Below are positions 9,820 to 16,852 of a stretch of 64,000 bases of DNA, one piece after another (position 1 is the stretch's first letter; each line of letters opens with the position of its first letter). This stretch comes from JABCYV01 sp963696025 (GTDB lineage Bacteria > Acidobacteriota > Terriglobia > Terriglobales > Acidobacteriaceae). The DNA is taken from positions 1-64,000 of the forward strand of contig CAVOII010000009.1 of assembly GCA_963696025.1 (NCBI GenBank), read 5' to 3'. The position numbers and the translations under genes are program-made. Below the pieces are notes generated by a model that searched no databases, was not told the DNA's origin, and worked only from the letters and a program-made list of their open reading frames with translations.

Positions 9820-10155
9820 CTAGGCAGGAGCTTTTTCTACAGGCAACCCCGCCTCCATCCATCCCTGCTTTCCTTCTGGATAGTGCGCCACGTTGGTGTA
9901 CCCCATCGCCGCCAATTCACGGGCGGCGTATTGACTGGCGTTTCAATGAGTGTTTGCGCAGTAGGTGACGATCTCAACATCCTTGTTGGGCAACAGCTTC
10001 GGAGCGAGGTCTTTGATCTGCTCCGGGGGGATGTTCAGCGCTCCGGGAATGTGGGCTTCGCCGTAGCGTTCTGGCGCGAGCGTCTCGACGACTTTGACAG
10101 AGCTTTTGCGGTCTAGCTTAGTTTTTAGGTCTTCAGTAGAAATAGTGTGTTCCAT
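9820..10155 (-). CDS. rhodanese-like protein with one in-frame TGA
   Basis: The first 70 codons read as a single-domain rhodanese (VVETLAPERYGEAHIPGALNIPPEQI ... EIVTYCANTH) and then meet TGA at 9945-9943. The same frame continues without other damage for 40 codons as NASQYAARELAAMGYTNVAH, HYPEGKQGWMEAGLPVE and a TAG at 9820, the normal end of this family. Related proteins carry YC-x4-C-x2-S here, so the TGA replaces the second cysteine exactly. Two readings are possible: a TGC/TGT to TGA nonsense mutation, or selenocysteine, since a hairpin fitting bacterial SECIS geometry follows (see 9907-9928). Rhodaneses move sulfane sulfur or act in thiol chemistry through the first cysteine. Without a search I treat recoding as a hypothesis. 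Confidence 0.75.
9907..9928 (-). promoter_or_regulatory. SECIS-like hairpin after the in-frame TGA
   Basis: On the minus strand CGCCGCC, an eight-base loop CGTGAATT and GGCGGCG form a perfect 7-bp GC stem. The loop starts 21 bases after the TGA and has G as its second base. These values lie inside the spacing (about 16-37 bases) and loop rules used for bacterial selenocysteine insertion elements. The stem also encodes AARELAA, which in GC-rich DNA can give such symmetry by chance. Confidence 0.35.
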
Positions 10156-10275
10156 CCTGACCTCCTGATTCGACAGCTGTGATGGGCTCTGTCGAGTAAT
10201 GGTTTGCTCGCGGTGTGAGGAATCGCGAGTTTCGGCGATGCTTTGTGCTAGGAGTACCCCTCTCTTGCCTGGCGG

Positions 10276-10833
10276 CTACTTGCTCTGATGTGTCAGTAAG
10301 ACACGATCTCGGGCCTTGCTCGCATTCTGCACAGGACCGCGTTTGACGTAACGGTAAAAGCGAGCTGGCTCTCGTCGCTTCCAATAAGGTGTATCAAAAG
10401 CGTCGATGCCTGGTCCAGAGTGCATTGCACTAAAGAAGACCTTCTCTGAAGGATTGATCACGATCCCAACGTGCCCAGGCCAAACAACCAGATCTCCAGG
10501 TTGTGGATGAGTCACTCGCTTAAAATCCGGGGTTCCGACATAGAGATCGGAAGAGTCTACGTAGCTGTAGGGAAAGCCGGCGCGTTCATATATTGCGTGT
10601 ACGAGGTGCGAACAATCACGCTTGGCACGAAGGTGAACGCTGGAGCCAAGGACGGCGGCAATCACCGCTAAGCCGTCATCTAGGGTCAATGTGTGAGGGG
10701 CAACCTTGCCTTCATCTCCACTGACATTCTCGCCCGTTGGATGCTTCTGAATTTCCCGCTGCGCCGCCGATGGGTAAGAGGCAAGTCCGCACAAAATCAG
10801 CACCGCGATCGAGTGTCTAACCGGAAACCCCAT
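10276..10833 (-). CDS. secreted NlpC/P60 cysteine peptidase
   Basis: 185 residues: signal peptide (1-24, IAVLILCGLASYPSAAQ) and an NlpC/P60 papain-like domain. The catalytic cysteine is C74 in KRDCSHLVHAIYERAGF, PGDLVVW leads to H121 in GHVGIVI, and a third polar residue would lie near H138 (SAMHSGPG). Such enzymes cut gamma-D-glutamyl-diaminopimelate or related bonds in peptidoglycan stem peptides in the periplasm. It lies about 120 bp upstream of the rhodanese on the same strand. The tail after about residue 160 is basic and probably flexible. Confidence 0.85.
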   Translation of the reverse strand: MGFPVRHSIAVLILCGLASYPSAAQREIQKHPTGENVSGDEGKVAPHTLTLDDGLAVIAAVLGSSVHLRAKRDCSHLVHAIYERAGFPYSYVDSSDLYVGTPDFKRVTHPQPGDLVVWPGHVGIVINPSEKVFFSAMHSGPGIDAFDTPYWKRREPARFYRYVKRGPVQNASKARDRVLLTHQSK

Positions 10834-10957
10834 GGACCGTATTGTGATGCGGCTTTACATAATAACGCTTTCTTCTGTTGCTTTGCCCTTACCTTCGCCC
10901 ATCTCGCCGGTCGAGCGGCCCGCGCTTTGCTGCGCGACATCGTCGGTTAAGAGATGA

Positions 10958-11323
10958 TTAAACGTTCAGCTTCCAATACCCACTCAGGGGAGCCTTCTGG
11001 ACCTTCTGTTCTCCAAGCAGTAGGTTCAATGCTGTCCCGACAATGTCCGGACGCTTTCGAAGTTGTGCTGCCAAATCGTTCTCGCCAACTACCACGTCCC
11101 CGGTTGGGTAGCAACCATGGACTCTTCGGCCATAGCTTGAGATTCTGTCAGCGAGGGCTCGAACCTGTTTTTCCTTCATTCGTTGGGCACGTTCGGCGCG
11201 TGCCGTATCTGTCTCAAGCGACCGTCGGCACACTACAGCAATTCCAATGGCAGCAGCGACCGCCGCACTGGTTCTCCAGTGGGAGGTAATCCAAGAGGGG
11301 AGGCGCGTCAGAAGATTCATCAT
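10958..11323 (-). CDS. small membrane-anchored protein, unknown
   Basis: 121 residues. One N-terminal membrane segment (about 19-35, SAAVAAAIGIAVV) is followed by an Arg/Glu-rich helix (SLETDTARAERAQRMKEKQVRALADRISSYGRR) and a soluble end with VVVGENDLAAQLRKRPDIVGTALNLLLGEQ. It looks like a tethered helical protein facing one side of the membrane. It ends about 125 bp upstream of the NlpC/P60 gene on the same strand. No family recognised. Confidence 0.5.
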   Translation of the reverse strand: MMNLLTRLPSWITSHWRTSAAVAAAIGIAVVCRRSLETDTARAERAQRMKEKQVRALADRISSYGRRVHGCYPTGDVVVGENDLAAQLRKRPDIVGTALNLLLGEQKVQKAPLSGYWKLNV

Positions 11324-11657
11324 TCGAAGGCTCTAGACCCAACTGTGTTCGGTGCCATCACAGTACCCTTACAGGGTCGCAGCAAGAAGATCACAGAAGT
11401 ATTACGCCTTCGGCGGAATACAAACGTGGGCATGCCTGTCCGCCATGCTCGTGCGCTGCTTCTCGACCCCCCATTTGATTTCGAGGCCAAATGAGATGGC
11501 CTCCAGTCAGCAGCTTACATCGTTGGCCATCGAGCTACCGCCGCCATTGTTCCTTCACAACCCTTAACAATCCCGTGACAAATCATTACGTGCTTTCGCT
11601 AGTCCACTCTAATCCAATCTGCTGGAACAAGAAATCAGTAAGGAATTGGAGGGTCAT
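11324..11657. other. intergenic, no gene seen
   Basis: About 330 bases between divergent genes. The short frames present have no ribosome sites and no protein-like composition. It must hold the promoters of the flanking genes, but I cannot pick a clear -35/-10 pair. AGGAATTGGAGGGTCAT directly before 11658 is a strong ribosome-binding site. Confidence 0.4.
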
Positions 11658-11933
11658 ATGACAGTCCGCAAATGGATCATGGCAACAACAGCACTGGCCA
11701 TCGGACTCAGTGCTGGCGCCTTCGCAGAAAATCAAGAGTGGAGCAAGAGCCGCGACGATAATACGTCCGTGTATACCCAACGCTATTCCAACTATCACGG
11801 TTACACTTGGGACAACAAATACCGAGATCGGGATCGAGAACGTAGTGATGGTGATCGCGACATGCGGAATCGTGATCATCGTGATCGTAACCTCGGCCGA
11901 CGTGATGGCGATGACCGAGTTCGAGGCGACTAG
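11658..11933 (+). CDS. small exported Arg/Asp-rich protein
   Basis: 91 residues. The ATG at 11658 lies six bases after GGAGG; the upstream in-frame TTG falls inside that site and is rejected. A signal peptide (MTVRKWIMATTALAIGLSAGAFA) precedes a short Tyr/Asn-rich stretch (SVYTQRYSNYHGYTWDNKY) and a tail of alternating Arg and Asp (RDRDRERSDGDRDMRNRDHRDRN). The repeated CGTGATCG codons suggest growth by slippage. Probably a periplasmic or surface low-complexity protein; function unknown. A hairpin at 11967-12009 may end its transcript. Confidence 0.65.
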   Translation: MTVRKWIMATTALAIGLSAGAFAENQEWSKSRDDNTSVYTQRYSNYHGYTWDNKYRDRDRERSDGDRDMRNRDHRDRNLGRRDGDDRVRGD

Positions 11934-11966
11934 GACCGCTTGCCGCAATCAGGTAGCTAGTTAGCG

Positions 11967-12009
11967 TGGTGAAAGCCCCCCTCGCAAAGAGTGCGGGTTG
12001 GTTTCACCA
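11967..12009 (+). terminator. putative terminator hairpin
   Basis: TGGTGAAA (11967-11974) pairs with TTTCACCA (12002-12009), with C-rich and G-rich inner arms that extend the stem. It lies 33 bases after the stop of the Arg/Asp-rich gene. The tail is only moderately T-rich, so termination is likely but not certain. Confidence 0.45.
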
Positions 12010-12091
12010 TCTTCGCTTTAGAAACAATCCGAAATGGCGGATGAATAGCGTGGCTATTCAAGCTTCGGGAAAGGGATGCCCAGCTTTTCCC

Positions 12092-13387
12092 CTAGCAGGC
12101 TGCTGAAAAATTGAGGTGCAGCGGGTTTTTCTTTTTATTGCTCATCGTTGATGATGTCGATGGGTTCGATTTCCGGTGTTTTTTCGACTGCTGCTTCTAA
12201 CTCGATGCTGCGCGAGACACACGTCGACTCTGACTTACAACGCCGGAACTGCAGCCACCACCAAGTTTCGCATGCGCAGCAGATTGTAGGCCGCGCAAGC
12301 GAAGGTAAAGATCCAGTCCACTTTGCAGACCCCACGATGGCGCACTTTCCGCATCAGCGCAATCGTCTTCAACCAGCCAAAGCATTCTTCGATCCGCTTC
12401 CTCTTTCTTTGGCTGAGCGCATATCCAGGGTGGCGCGCGGTGCGGCCATCAATCGCGCTTCCGCCCGGTCGGGCGTGGTTCTGCGCGACGTGGGGCGTCA
12501 CCCGCAGATTCCGGCACTCGGCCACAAACCCGCGCGTGTCAAACCCTTTGTCGCCGCCCACCGTCACAGGCTTCGTTCCCGGAATCTGCTCCAGCATCAC
12601 CAGGGCCGCGTCGCGTTCCGCCGTTCCGTTGGCCTGGAAGACTTCCGCGTCCACGATCAGTCCGTTGCGGTTCTCCACCAACAGGTTCCCGCTGTAACTC
12701 AACTTGGACTCTTTCCCCTCACTCTTGCGCGCCTGCTGTGCCTCGGGATCAGTTTTCGACTCATGCGTCTCGTTCGATCGCCGCTCGCCACGAAAGTTCA
12801 CCGTGGGATTGCCCGGATCGTCCGGCGGCGACGGTTTCCCATCCTTGGGCTGAAAACTCTTGGCGCTCGCCCACGCTTCCAGCAGCGTGCCGTCGACTGT
12901 GAAATGCTCATCCGACGTCAGACCTTTCGCCCGCGCTTGCTCCACCACCCGCGCCAGAAACTCTTTCGCGATGTCGGCCTCCAGCAAGCGGTCGCTATTC
13001 TTGGTGAACACCGTCGCGTCCCATACGTCATCATCCGCGTTCAGCCCCACAAACCAACGGAACAACAGGTTGTAGTCCATCTCTTCCATCAGCAAGCGCT
13101 CGCTGCGGATCGAGTACAACATTTGCAGCAACTGCGCTCGCAACAATTTCTCGGGCGCAATCGACGGACGGCCCACGCGGGCGTACATTGTGTCGAACCG
13201 CCGCGAGAGTTGAGTGAGGACTTCGTCCACCATCGCTCGGATAGCGCGCAGCGGATGATCTTGGCGAACGCGCATCTCGGGCGACAAGTAACTGAACATA
13301 TGATTCTGCTGCTGATCGTCTCCTCGCATGCCTTCTCGTACCATAGTTCGGCTGTGGATTAGGAGTAGTTTTTCAGCAGCCTGCTAG
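12092..13387 (-). mobile_element. complete IS5-like insertion sequence
   Basis: 1296 bp with perfect 19-bp inverted ends: CTAGCAGGCTGCTGAAAAA at 12092-12110 and its complement at 13369-13387. The outer CTAG on both sides may be a 4-bp target duplication, leaving 15-bp repeats. One transposase gene fills the interior on the minus strand. Intact ends and an intact gene suggest recent arrival. It sits at the left edge of a region rich in CCTAGG palindromes, which contain CTAG. Confidence 0.85.
12235..13344 (-). CDS. IS5-family DDE transposase
   Basis: 369 residues, full length. The N-terminal helical domain (FSYLSPEMRVRQDHPLRAIRAM, RPSIAPEKLLRAQLLQMLYSIRSERLLMEEMDYNLLFRWFVGL) is the DUF772/InsH type. 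The catalytic acids are the Asp in VDGTLLEAW, the Asp in GGDKGFDTRGF and the Glu in KRIEECFGWLKT, the last in a typical C-terminal Y/W-type signature. A charged insert (SNETHESKTDPEAQQARKSE) follows DGTLLEAWASAK, as usual in this group. It excises and inserts its own element using the inverted ends at 12092 and 13387. The 404-residue plus-strand frame over the same bases is its shadow. Confidence 0.92.
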   Translation of the reverse strand: MVREGMRGDDQQQNHMFSYLSPEMRVRQDHPLRAIRAMVDEVLTQLSRRFDTMYARVGRPSIAPEKLLRAQLLQMLYSIRSERLLMEEMDYNLLFRWFVGLNADDDVWDATVFTKNSDRLLEADIAKEFLARVVEQARAKGLTSDEHFTVDGTLLEAWASAKSFQPKDGKPSPPDDPGNPTVNFRGERRSNETHESKTDPEAQQARKSEGKESKLSYSGNLLVENRNGLIVDAEVFQANGTAERDAALVMLEQIPGTKPVTVGGDKGFDTRGFVAECRNLRVTPHVAQNHARPGGSAIDGRTARHPGYALSQRKRKRIEECFGWLKTIALMRKVRHRGVCKVDWIFTFACAAYNLLRMRNLVVAAVPAL

Positions 13388-13707
13388 GGATCCTGCGAAG
13401 CTCGCCCGACGCGGCAAAAAAAGAGCTGGCTAATCGGACGACGATAGGTCGATATCTTCAATGCCTTGCCCTAGGGCCCTAGGTGTACAGGATACGGTCG
13501 CACGGACGCCGAGAAAAATTCTCGACATTGACGCCGCCGTTGCGCAGGAGGACCCTTCCGCGCGGTGTACCTGGGCATTGATTTTTGCCAAGAGAAAACC
13601 CGGACCCTAGGGACCAAAGAGTATTGTTGTTCGAATGGAGTTGGGAGAACTGGCTCTCAATCGTGTTTTTTCTGAGGTGGGTAAATGGGTCTTATTCGAC
13701 CATCCAA

Positions 13708-14235
13708 TTACGCCTGCGCTTGTTGTGCTTTGCTCCGGCGCCACAATGTTGTCCGTGACGGACGGCCGACGATCTTCGGCCCAGGTCTATGGCCTTCCTT
13801 CGCCGCTTTCTTCAGTCCGGCCTTGATGCGCTCAATGATGAGTGATCTCTCTAACTCAGCAACCGCGCCCAGCACTGTGAATACCATCTTGCCGTAAGGC
13901 GTCGAAGTATCAATGCTCTCGGTCAAAGAGATGAACGCAATGCCCAGGGCATCGAATGCCTTCAGAGCCTTAAGCAAGTGCTCGACAGAGCGGGCAAAGC
14001 GATCGAACTTCCAGACCATGACCGCCTCAAAGTCCCTGCGTCCCTTTTCAGCGTCCGCCATGAGCTCATCCAGTTGCGGCCGGCGTTCTTTCGCACCACT
14101 GACGCCGTGGTCTACATATTCGCGTACTACCTCGAATCCGCGGGCTTGACAGAGCGCACGAAGCGGCTGCAGTTGAACCTCTGGATCCTGATGACTGTTG
14201 ACCTTGGAAACTCGAGCGTAAAGAGCGACTTTCAA
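13708..14235 (-). CDS. serine recombinase, resolvase type, truncated C-terminus
   Basis: 175 residues from a TTG about eleven bases after TAGGAG. The catalytic domain is complete: VALYARVS with nucleophile S10, the YVDHGVSG loop, FEAVMVWKFDRFARS and the long E-helix AELERSLIIERIKAGLKKA. After KEGHRPGPKIVGRP the usual helix-turn-helix is absent; the frame reads SRTTLWRRSKAQQAQA and stops, and no other frame restores it. It would cut and rejoin DNA at paired sites but may bind target DNA poorly. It marks the 13-20 kb stretch as a mobile or formerly mobile island. Intact catalytic residues suggest either recent damage or reliance on another DNA-binding partner. Confidence 0.82.
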   Translation of the reverse strand: MKVALYARVSKVNSHQDPEVQLQPLRALCQARGFEVVREYVDHGVSGAKERRPQLDELMADAEKGRRDFEAVMVWKFDRFARSVEHLLKALKAFDALGIAFISLTESIDTSTPYGKMVFTVLGAVAELERSLIIERIKAGLKKAAKEGHRPGPKIVGRPSRTTLWRRSKAQQAQA

Positions 14236-14536
14236 TGGCTGGTTTACTCCTAAGCCAATACTGAGGCTAAACCCATGATATCTCAGTTCACCTGAATTGA
14301 AACGTTCCTTTGGTCACCCGGTTGCGGTTACTAGGGCGGCTCGGGTTCGTGGCGAGCCGGCCCCTAGGGCCCTAGGGCGAGTCTCCCCGCCCAGCAGACA
14401 ATCACAAGCGCGTACGCGGAGTGGGAGATTTCGCAGAAGTGAGACGCAGCGGGGGTCCCTAGGCCCCTAGGGCGATTCGAACGGCTGATCCTTAGGAGCT
14501 TATGCTCAAGCCTTAAAGAATGCCGTGACTCATGGT

Positions 14537-14698
14537 TTATTTAGCTGTGTGATTATATCGATGACTATCTATACAGTTGACCTCGTAGCCTTTGCTTTCT
14601 TCGGCTGCCTGTAAGTAGTCGTGAATCGGAGTCCGGCCCTTTTGTGGTAATGCTGTTCTTGGATCAAGCATGGCATACAGATAGTAGTTCAAGTTCAT
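14537..14698 (-). CDS. very small protein, unknown
   Basis: 53 residues starting MNLNYYLYAMLDPRTALPQK and ending SHRYNHTAK. The ATG follows AAGGGAATT, a usable ribosome site. Codon use and composition look protein-like, with no low-complexity run, and it contrasts with the noisy frames around it. It lies upstream of the recombinase on the same strand, about 300 bp away. No family recognised. Confidence 0.5.
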   Translation of the reverse strand: MNLNYYLYAMLDPRTALPQKGRTPIHDYLQAAEESKGYEVNCIDSHRYNHTAK

Positions 14699-14780
14699 AA
14701 TTCCCTTCGTGACCCTAAAGCCCTAAGCCCCTACGGGGAGGGCGAAGCATTCTCTTCCCTTGCTGACTCACCTGCTAACT

Positions 14781-14957
14781 GTACGTAGTACGCTTGTGTC
14801 TTTGGATCGTTCGCCGTGATCGCCGGCCGCACCTCAGACCGTATTACGTACGTCTGCTGACAACCGCGTGGCCCCTACGCCTAGATCCCTAGGGAGAGCC
14901 GGGTCAGCACAGCATCTCCTCCCTTCAAACCTCTATTGCTTTAGCGTACGTAATACG
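14781..14957. repeat. CGTACGTAATACG palindromic motif, three copies
   Basis: GTACGTAGTACG (14781-14792), CGTATTACGTACG (14840-14852, inverted) and CGTACGTAATACG (14945-14957) lie within 180 bp; a fourth copy is at 18190-18202, just before a minus-strand operon. The fullest form, GCGTA-CGTAA-TACGC, is an interrupted palindrome like an operator. Alternatively the minus strand reads as YYVR/YYVQ codons at several copies, so they could be ends of decayed small genes. Confidence 0.55.
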
Positions 14958-15212
14958 CCTTCAGATCTTGGCGTCGGGGTTGTCGGGGTTCCTTTTGGCG
15001 GCTCGCGATCGGGCCGGATGGGCCTAGGCTACGGGCTGGGATTGAGCCAAGGGCATTACTAAAGTTTGGGTCGCCCTCCGAAAGGCCGATAAGTCCACAC
15101 CAAAGTGCGGTGTACTGTTGGCGAGGAGCAGCAATGAGGATCACGACTCCCTGCAGAGCAACATGACCGACACAAGCGCGTATCAAACCAGTTTCGTGAA
15201 GCGAGGAACAAA
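14958..15212. other. intergenic stretch of the island
   Basis: Non-coding stretch between the motif cluster and the first plus-strand island gene, itself part of a roughly 500-base gap from 14699. One CCTAGG (about 15027) is visible. Open frames on the minus strand have arginine/proline-rich shadow composition and no ribosome sites. It ends with GCGAGGAACAAA, the ribosome site of the gene at 15213. Confidence 0.4.
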
Positions 15213-15467
15213 ATGGAAAACCGAACATCTCAGTGGCATGTGTATGTATGGGGGACCAAATTCAAGCACGAGTTGAACCCAAAAGGCTTCCATCATGAGG
15301 AGCAGTGGTTTTCTTCTAAACAAGCGGCTGAAGACTATGCTAAGAGACTATTTGGAATAGAAAAATGGGAGGTAAAAGAACACAGGTTTACTGAAGAAGA
15401 AGCGCAACAAAATGAAGAGGTACGGCAGATCATGGCACACTGGAAAGCGCAACTCAATATACGCTGA
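15213..15467 (+). CDS. small soluble island protein, unknown
   Basis: 84 residues starting MENRTSQWHVYVWGTKFKHEL. The ATG follows GCGAGGAAC. A Trp/Tyr/His-rich beta-like first half is followed by a charged helix (QAAEDYAKRLFGIEKWEVKEHRFTEEEAQQNEEVRQIMAHWKAQ). No signal peptide or membrane segment, so cytoplasmic. Base composition here is noticeably lower in GC than the surrounding chromosome, in keeping with transfer. First of five plus-strand genes between 15.2 and 16.9 kb. No family recognised. Confidence 0.6.
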   Translation: MENRTSQWHVYVWGTKFKHELNPKGFHHEEQWFSSKQAAEDYAKRLFGIEKWEVKEHRFTEEEAQQNEEVRQIMAHWKAQLNIR

Positions 15468-15486
15468 TCTGTTTTAACCGCCAAAA

Positions 15487-15509
15487 CAAAAATAGCCCCA
15501 TGAACCGAG
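15487..15509 (+). repeat. first copy of a short intergenic repeat
   Basis: AAATAGCCCCATGAACCGAG matches AAATAGCCCCATGAATCGAG at 16101-16120 with one difference. The second copy forms a full hairpin; this one lacks the right arm, as if the next gene at 15519 had been joined to a cut terminator. Confidence 0.5.
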
Positions 15510-15518
15510 TAAGAAATC

Positions 15519-15755
15519 ATGAGTGCATACATTGAAATCCTGAGTACCTTCGTTCAGTCCCGGCATGAACTGAGCAAGGCTGATCTGTGTTTCATTGGCG
15601 AATTCACACGAGAGAATATCTCAAGCTGGTTGGAAATAGGCAATTGCCTTGATGGTTGGGTTGGCATCTACGGATACGAGGATTTTCACGCAGTTTGTGG
15701 CGACATAGATATTCCTTGGGCTACGGAAGAGTCGAGGTTATATTTTCTACATTGA
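15519..15755 (+). CDS. small acidic island protein, unknown
   Basis: 78 residues beginning MSAYIEILSTFVQSRHELSK. It is acidic, with aromatic motifs GWVGIYGYEDFHAVCGDIDIPW toward the end, and has no export signal. The ribosome site (GAGTAAG) is weak, and the 5' leader includes the truncated repeat at 15487, so expression could depend on read-through from the gene before it. No family recognised. Confidence 0.5.
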   Translation: MSAYIEILSTFVQSRHELSKADLCFIGEFTRENISSWLEIGNCLDGWVGIYGYEDFHAVCGDIDIPWATEESRLYFLH

Positions 15756-15869
15756 GGTTTGAACCACCGGGTATGAACTCCATTGAGAACCCTCTTTGGG
15801 GACGAGGCACTTGAAAGACGCTACGGGACCGAGGCCCTTGATGTAAGCCTTTGTCAAGGAGCAAATGGC

Positions 15870-16091
15870 GTGATTTTGAGAAGTTACGATTGCCCTCACT
15901 TAGTCCTAGACAAAGCCGGACGCTGCGAGCATTGCGGCGCCTGTCCTCATTCAAAGTTAGACAAATTTGGGTATTGCGAAAACTGCTCCATGTATGCTGC
16001 CCAGTACGTTAAAGAACAAACAGAATATTTAGAAAAAAAGGCGACCATAAAAGAACTGTGGCACAAACCTAGTGAAAAGGCGATACAGTAG
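15870..16091 (+). CDS. small double zinc-knuckle protein
   Basis: 73 residues from the GTG at 15870, nine bases after AAGGAG; a TTG at 15783 would add 29 residues but has no good ribosome site. Two tandem copies of CPH-x2-LDK-x-G-x-CE-x-C are visible (CPHLVLDKAGRCEHC, then CPHSKLDKFGYCENC), each able to hold a zinc ion through Cys/His. A charged helix follows (VKEQTEYLEKKATIKELW). The internal duplication is clear. It may bind nucleic acid or protein in the cytoplasm. A hairpin terminator lies 14 bases after the stop. Confidence 0.6.
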   Translation: MILRSYDCPHLVLDKAGRCEHCGACPHSKLDKFGYCENCSMYAAQYVKEQTEYLEKKATIKELWHKPSEKAIQ

Positions 16092-16104
16092 CACAAATAA
16101 AAAT

Positions 16105-16137
16105 AGCCCCATGAATCGAGATTCGGCGCATGGGGCT
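16105..16137 (+). terminator. hairpin terminator after the zinc-knuckle gene
   Basis: AGCCCCATG (16105-16113) and CATGGGGCT (16129-16137) form a perfect 9-bp stem. The tail on the plus strand is not T-rich (GTTCG), while on the minus strand the stem is followed by ATTTTTATTT, so it may serve minus-strand transcripts better or act on both. Confidence 0.5.
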
Positions 16138-16233
16138 GTTCGTATAAGACGCTACGGAGACAAGGCTGGAATCCCAAAATGAATGGGGACCCGATGGAAA
16201 TAGAAAGAATGCGGGCTTTTAACGGCGGATCAA

Positions 16234-16479
16234 ATGAACGTTGTGAAACGGTACTTGGTTACGTACCACTTTGAAGACGACGAACCTCGGCGTGTATTTG
16301 AACGCCCTGTGCTCGCGAGGGACCCAAAACACGCCGAGCAGATAGTCAAAGAATCAGTGTGGATGTGCGAACACCTTGATGACGCCTGGCCGGCCGACCC
16401 CGCCCTAAACCCCCATCGTTTAGAGTCCCTTCAGTTCATCGAGGTTAAAGCATGCGCTCAGCTCAATCGCCTCGGGTAA
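16234..16479 (+). CDS. small island protein, unknown
   Basis: 81 residues beginning MNVVKRYLVTYHFEDDEPRR. The first half reads as a beta hairpin plus helix (RPVLARDPKHAEQIVKESVWMCEHLDDAW), the kind of layout seen in small adaptor or inhibitor proteins. No signal or membrane segment. It ends 16 bases before the receiver protein at 16496 and is probably cotranscribed with it, which hints at a regulatory link. No family recognised. Confidence 0.55.
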   Translation: MNVVKRYLVTYHFEDDEPRRVFERPVLARDPKHAEQIVKESVWMCEHLDDAWPADPALNPHRLESLQFIEVKACAQLNRLG

Positions 16480-16495
16480 AAGAGGGAGGCAGCAA

Positions 16496-16852
16496 ATGAG
16501 AATCCTGGTAGTTGATGACGAGGAGACGATGCGGGCCCTTATTCAACTTTGGTTAGCTAAGCTTGGATGGGAGACTGTGTTGACCGGGAACGATGATGAA
16601 GCGCTCAAGCAGTACCGAAATCATGGTCCTTTCGATGCTGTTTTGACAGATTTCATTCATCCGGGGATAGGCGGTTTGAAGTTCTGTAAAATCATTCGTA
16701 AACAGAACCATAAGCAGGTCATTGTGGCCTTTACCGGAGCCGCGCCCAACTGTGCACGTGAATTCGGGCGCCTCAAAATACCTGTGGTGTCTAGACCCAC
16801 AGACAACATGCAAGAGATTATCGATCTGATTTCTGCACGCCCAGGGATTTAG
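16496..16852 (+). CDS. lone receiver-domain protein, atypical
   Basis: 118 residues, a single CheY-like receiver without output domain, behind a strong GGGAGG site. The acid pocket (VVDDEE, D7/D8) and the phosphoacceptor D52 in VLTDFIHPGIGG are present, and T80 in AFTG fills the signalling Thr position. The conserved Lys before Pro is replaced: VVSRPTD has R100-P101. Such a change usually weakens phosphate binding or locks the switch state. No histidine kinase is nearby on the island. Its stop overlaps the end of the convergent gene by four bases. Confidence 0.8.
   Translation: MRILVVDDEETMRALIQLWLAKLGWETVLTGNDDEALKQYRNHGPFDAVLTDFIHPGIGGLKFCKIIRKQNHKQVIVAFTGAAPNCAREFGRLKIPVVSRPTDNMQEIIDLISARPGI

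Larger units (their letters stand above)
13469..14894. repeat. cluster of CCCTAGGG palindromes
   Basis: CCCTAGGG or CCTAGG occurs at 13469-13476 and 13477-13483, 13605-13612, 14362-14369 and 14370-14377, 14457-14463 and 14465-14472, and 14887-14894, with another CCTAGG near 15027. Three of these are back-to-back pairs. CTAG is normally rare in bacterial DNA, so this density is not expected. A further pair lies at 18090-18106 inside a gene. Function unknown: binding sites of a partition, nucleoid or recombination protein are possible. Confidence 0.7.

Noticed and set aside
12148..13362. 404-residue open frame on the plus strand
   Set aside because: It is the complement of the transposase gene, rich in His/Arg, with no domain features.
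14465..14520. T-loop-like GTTCGAATC on the minus strand near 14475
   Set aside because: The flanking bases do not pair as a T stem and no acceptor or D arm can be drawn.
14941..15228. 95-residue minus-strand frame ending in KAYYVR
   Set aside because: No ribosome site and shadow-like composition; its end coincides with a CGTACGTAATACG motif, so the similarity to other YYVR ends is probably from the repeat.
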